30,683 nucleotides of DNA from Nemertoderma westbladi (lineage: Eukaryota > Xenacoelomorpha > Nemertodermatida > Nemertodermatidae). This document shows, piece by piece, positions 27,164-30,683 of the stretch. Where the stretch lies: NCBI GenBank assembly GCA_032718475.1, contig JAUCBJ010005436.1:1-30683 (forward strand). The letters are read 5' to 3'. Under the pieces are notes generated by a model, which worked only from the letters and a program-made list of their open reading frames with translations, did not search any database and was not told where the DNA came from. Every line of letters begins with the position of its first letter. The stretch's first letter is position 1. The position numbers were made by a program, and so were the translations under genes.

Positions 27164-27257
27164 TCGATTTATAATCTAAAAGACATATAAATTTGGCAGG
27201 TTAAACTGCTAAAGGTCTTAAAAGCGCGAACAGACACAATGGGAAGGCTATTGATTT

Positions 27258-28100
27258 ACGTATAAGGCGCATTCTTTAGGAAATGCTTTGTTATCATTCA
27301 CAATCATGCACACTACCGCACAATGCTGCACACCGATCTGCCGACCTTCACTAATTTTAATCACATATAAAGAGAACAGCAATTGACCCATGTAGTGCCT
27401 ATAAAATAGCATTAGAGTCACTCCAAAACCACGATAATGTGAGTCGCAATTGCTATATGTAACCGGTCTCTTACCTTCAGTATATCAAGAAGATGGGGGG
27501 TTTTCTGATTATTTATCGAGATTATCCAAATATAACAATATTCCATCAACTAATACAATTAATAACCAACAGTAAATAGCAGTAAAATAATGCGGTGTGT
27601 ACTGGTACTGTCCCGTGCGAGACTGCACTGAGATATGCTGAGTTGAGTATGTATGTGAGATAACAGTTATACGTTTCTATAATCTAAGCCTACTAATGTT
27701 TTGCTAAAAGCTGAAACACAGAATTATTCCACAGCCGATGTTCTGGCATCAGGAAAAGGTAAACATAAACCATAATGCATTGCGCGATTTCCCGGAGGCT
27801 TCTGTGCTAATAAAATGAAAATCGCTCTGATTGGCTGAGCCGAACAAAGAAAGCTCCACGAGTACAGCAAATCAGCTGGTAGATGTCGTAATCTGAACTA
27901 CACTGTATCAAGAGTATTTTGATGCATTGCGACATAAAATTGCTAGTTATGTCCGCTAAAGTACACACATACAGAAAAATGGCTTTTTATGTCCACTAAA
28001 ACACCGGTACAGTAAGGAAACGGCTTTTTATGTCTGTTAAAACACCTACAGAATACTTTACGGGAAAAATGACTAGCTAATTCCGCAAAAGCTTTTACAA
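27258..28100 (+). mobile_element. LTR-like block, direct, of element C
   Basis: It mirrors 26031-26884 and resembles bases 280-1137. Between the mirrored arms lies an unmatched centre (26885-27257). On its right it joins the BEL/Pao pol fragment, so it looks like the 5' LTR of an internally deleted element. Confidence 0.7.
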
Positions 28101-28102
28101 CC

Positions 28103-29130
28103 CCAAGACACTCGGGTGTCACTAGTAGCGTCCAAATTTTTGATAAAAAACAACGATTTAACAGTGCCAAGAGCTGAACTAAAGGCCGCACTGTTTGCAA
28201 CTACTGTTGCCAAAAATATCCTGGACGAGACTGATTTTGTAATAATCTAGAACCGTTTTATGGACAGACGCAGCCATAGTGCTGGAATATTTGACTAACA
28301 CCTTCTGCGGTTTTAATTTATACATTACAAACCGAGTATCAATAATACTTAATCGCACCAAGTTAGATCAATGGAGGTACATCCCCGGACCCCAAAACCC
28401 GGCTGACATACCCTCCTGTGGTGCGACCCCTAACGAACTCTTAAATTCAACATGTTGGTTGAATGGGCCCGATTTCCTTTCCAAACCAGAAGACCAATGG
28501 CCTCCTCATATTACCCCAGAGGAAATGAGGCAAGTCAAGGGTTTAGAAATTGTTAAGCCAAAAACCAGGCCCTCTAAGTCAAAGCTTTTTAAGCCTGTTG
28601 ACATGGCAACCAACAGCTACGTATACAAAATTAATAGTCAAATTCCAAACCTTCCCCCGAATATTGATTTCCAACACAAACTGCCACTAACGACCCTGAA
28701 AAATCCAATGACCAACTACTGTTACCAAATGTGGATATGGGCTTATCCCCTCTAATATCTCGAACCATGAACCATTATAGCTCGTGGGATAAAATGTGTA
28801 GGGCTATAACCATACTAAAACAACTCTTTCACTATCGATACAGTACTAAGACCGTACCTTGATAGGATTAACTGCTAATGAGGTAGATAAATCCAATTTA
28901 CAGTTATTAAGAGTTTCACAAAGACTGGAGAAGCCTGAGAAATATTACCAACACAGTGTTGACCCCCTAACTCCATTAATGGATAAATTCTCCAGCATAA
29001 TGATAAATGGTTTAATTCGAGTTGGAGGTCGCTAACGCTTTACTAACGCTCCAATCTCTAGAGATACTTTGTTTCCCATACTAATATTCGACCCGGAAAT
29101 TCAGATCAAGTTGATACAGGACGTTCACTA
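28103..29130 (+). pseudogene. BEL/Pao pol fragment: RNase H to start of integrase
   Basis: The first part reads as RNase H: VASKFLIKN, VPRAELKAAL. A frame change then leads to the longest open part (28279-28755) with LDQWRYIPG, NPADI and W-GP-FL motifs. Further on, in broken frames, come S(S)WDKMCRAI and the GLIRVGGR motif that precedes the integrase zinc site. It ends abruptly at HYI, where the antisense gene begins. Everything upstream of RNase H is missing, and the LTR-like block joins directly. It is related to the pol remnant of element A. Confidence 0.85.
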
Positions 29131-30545
29131 CATAAGGATTTGAGCTTCTGGCTGGGCTAAAGCTGGTTCTTCTCTCTCACCCATTTCTATGTGTTTCTCT
29201 TTGAGCTGATTTTCCTCCGCTTGTTGTTGTAAACGCTCGTCTAGGAACTCTTGTAGAGAATAGGTTTGTCCACGTTCGATGTCTTCCTCGAGGTTCTGGA
29301 TTTCTCGATCGAACTGGGGTAAAGCTAATTCTTTCACCGCTTGGACTTGTTGCTGCAATTTGCGTTTCTCTAAACAATCGTAAGTTCCTTTTCCGATCTT
29401 CTGCCGAATAGCATCTAACGCATTTCGTACAACGCTCTCTTCGACTTCGGTAACGGGTTGTATCGGGGTTAAGCCTGGACGATTGTACGGGTTAAACGGC
29501 GATATTAGATGACCGCGTCCCAATCCGGCTAGGTAGGGTTGGCGAATATCTAGCGAGCCCACTACCGGAGTGCCGCCGATTAATTGTTCGGGTAACACAA
29601 GATCTTTAAACAGTGAGTACAGTTCAGGGGGATCCGTTATACTATTAGGATCAAGCGTTTGAGGTCTCACTAAGGAATGAGGAGGTCTGACCGAGTATTC
29701 TGGAACTCTGATCATTGGTTTATTTAAGGATCGTTTGAGTCGAGCGAGCGTAGGTGATACGTCGAACAGGTTTCGCTCAAAACTCCCATAAGTATATCGT
29801 GTAAAACTGTGTTTAGCGCAACGTCTCCGCGGATGTTTATGTCTTTCCGTTTGCTGATTGGGTCTAGGGCATTCGTCGCAGTAATACCAAAGATGCAAGT
29901 CCTGCAGGGGTAACGCGGGTGATCGTTCTCCAGTTTTACAATATTCCTCCATCTGTTCAAAGCTATCTGGGATGACAGGTAGCGGTCGATCGGCGGTAAG
30001 ATACATCATAGTGAAATAGAGCCGTTTGAGTTCTATCATAGGGTCATGATGTATACCTTGAGGATATCGAGTTTCTAGATTTTGCTGACTGGCAATATTG
30101 AGATATGTTTCTCTCAGGAATTCCAGATAATCGTTGAAGTCGCTGCGTTTATCCGGCTCTTCAACGTCTACTCTTTCGAGTCTGTTTCGAATAGAATTCT
30201 CGTGTTCTATTCTCGGTTTATCGTTACGACTCCGCTGGGTATGATATTTAAATAAAACCATTTCCCTTTCGGTGTCGACATCATCTGTATCGTGTAAATC
30301 GATAGGATGGCCAGTAGTTAAGAAGTCCATATACGTACCATTACGATGCGTATAGCGAGCGGTGAACTTTCTATAGTCCAATTCACGCGTAAGTTGCTCC
30401 TGGGACATTGGCGGTTTGATATAACAACCATCGTTCTCCGTAGTAGTTGGACCAGCGTCGCCACGTATCAAGCTATCAAAAAACGCTTGTAAAGGTGAGT
30501 ATATCGCTCCCTGATACCAAGATCATCTTCTATCAACTCAGTCAT
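29128..30545 (-). pseudogene. Unrecognised gene, near full-length copy (right arm)
   Basis: The minus-strand ATG is at 30545-30543, as in the left copy. A 1-base deletion near 30495 shifts the frame, after which 447 codons are open to 29128. The total would be about 470 codons. The N-terminal half is acidic and polar, with a conserved TTGHPIDLHDTDDVDTERE stretch. A possible zinc site, CDEC then HKH then C, lies near 29830-29885. A Pro-rich middle with PYLAGLGRG and ISPFNPYNRPG follows, and the C-terminus is a Glu/Gln-rich probable coiled coil. I do not recognise the family, and no catalytic motif is clear. It ends where the pol fragment starts, so its natural 3' end may be lost. The left copy shows this gene was duplicated with the LTR. 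Confidence 0.6.
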
Positions 30546-30683
30546 CTCTGCTATTATGAGTTTATGAATATTATAATAGTTTATATTTAGGCTAGCGGGA
30601 GTCGCTGCCTATCCACCCCTCTCTGCCCCCGGTCAGTGCGAGATTCTCAGCGCCGATGTACCATCGTCGCTGTGTTTTCGCCA

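Larger units (their letters stand above)
27258..30683. repeat. Right arm of large imperfect palindrome
   Basis: Counterpart of 24895-26884. It is longer because it contains the pol fragment (28103-29130) and the undeleted gene copy. It is cut by the window end. Confidence 0.85.

Noticed and set aside
1-30683. tRNA or rRNA genes
   Set aside because: I looked for cloverleaf landmarks (GGTTCGA-type T arm with matching acceptor stem) and conserved rRNA blocks and saw none that holds together; a covariance-model scan would be decisive.

Overview
The window is eukaryotic, almost certainly invertebrate animal DNA, and consists largely of nested retrotransposons. The evidence is BEL/Pao-type gag-pol reading frames (DUF1759-like gag, CCHC knuckles, DSG aspartic protease, RT, RNase H, DDE integrase, DUF5641-like tail), long terminal repeats with a 5-bp target duplication, and a non-LTR element with a restriction-like endonuclease. 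I see no bacterial operon and no RNA gene. No ordinary host gene can be named with confidence. The species cannot be told from the sequence.

Region by region: (1) 1-5571 is BEL/Pao element A on the + strand. It has an LTR/leader-like region, three successive overlapping gag/protease frames, and a pol reduced by deletion to the end of RNase H. (2) 5572-22238 is element B, a 16,667-bp BEL/Pao element inserted into A. It has two 557-bp LTRs with 7 differences, TG...CA ends and a CCTAA target duplication on both sides. Its gag-pol runs from 6267 to 17494, broken at poly-G tracts and by three in-frame stops. (3) Inside the gag of B lies a third-level insertion on the - strand (about 7995-10720), a non-LTR retrotransposon with an intact 842-aa RT-endonuclease frame. 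(4) Between pol and the 3' LTR, element B carries about 4.2 kb of extra sequence: a poly-A tract, a 36-bp tandem repeat whose units can form hairpins, and a three-frame accessory module (18589-20972). That module encodes a protein resembling a DEDD 3'-5' exonuclease, a coiled-coil protein, and a protein with three CCHC zinc knuckles. (5) 22239-24894 holds a short remnant of A, then AT-rich sequence with a roughly 180-bp duplicated repeat and a microsatellite. (6) 24895-30683 is a large imperfect palindrome. Each arm has an LTR-like block related to the LTR of A and, in the opposite orientation, a copy of an unrecognised gene. The right copy is nearly full length with one frameshift; the left copy is deleted. 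The right arm also carries a BEL/Pao RNase H to pre-integrase fragment.

The order of insertion can be read from the nesting: A (and the related LTRs) first, then B into A, then the non-LTR element into B. B is the most complete element but now carries several lesions. The most interesting parts are its accessory module, the hairpin-rich architecture of B (including a perfect 11-bp stem abutting the polypurine tract), and the unknown gene in the palindrome.
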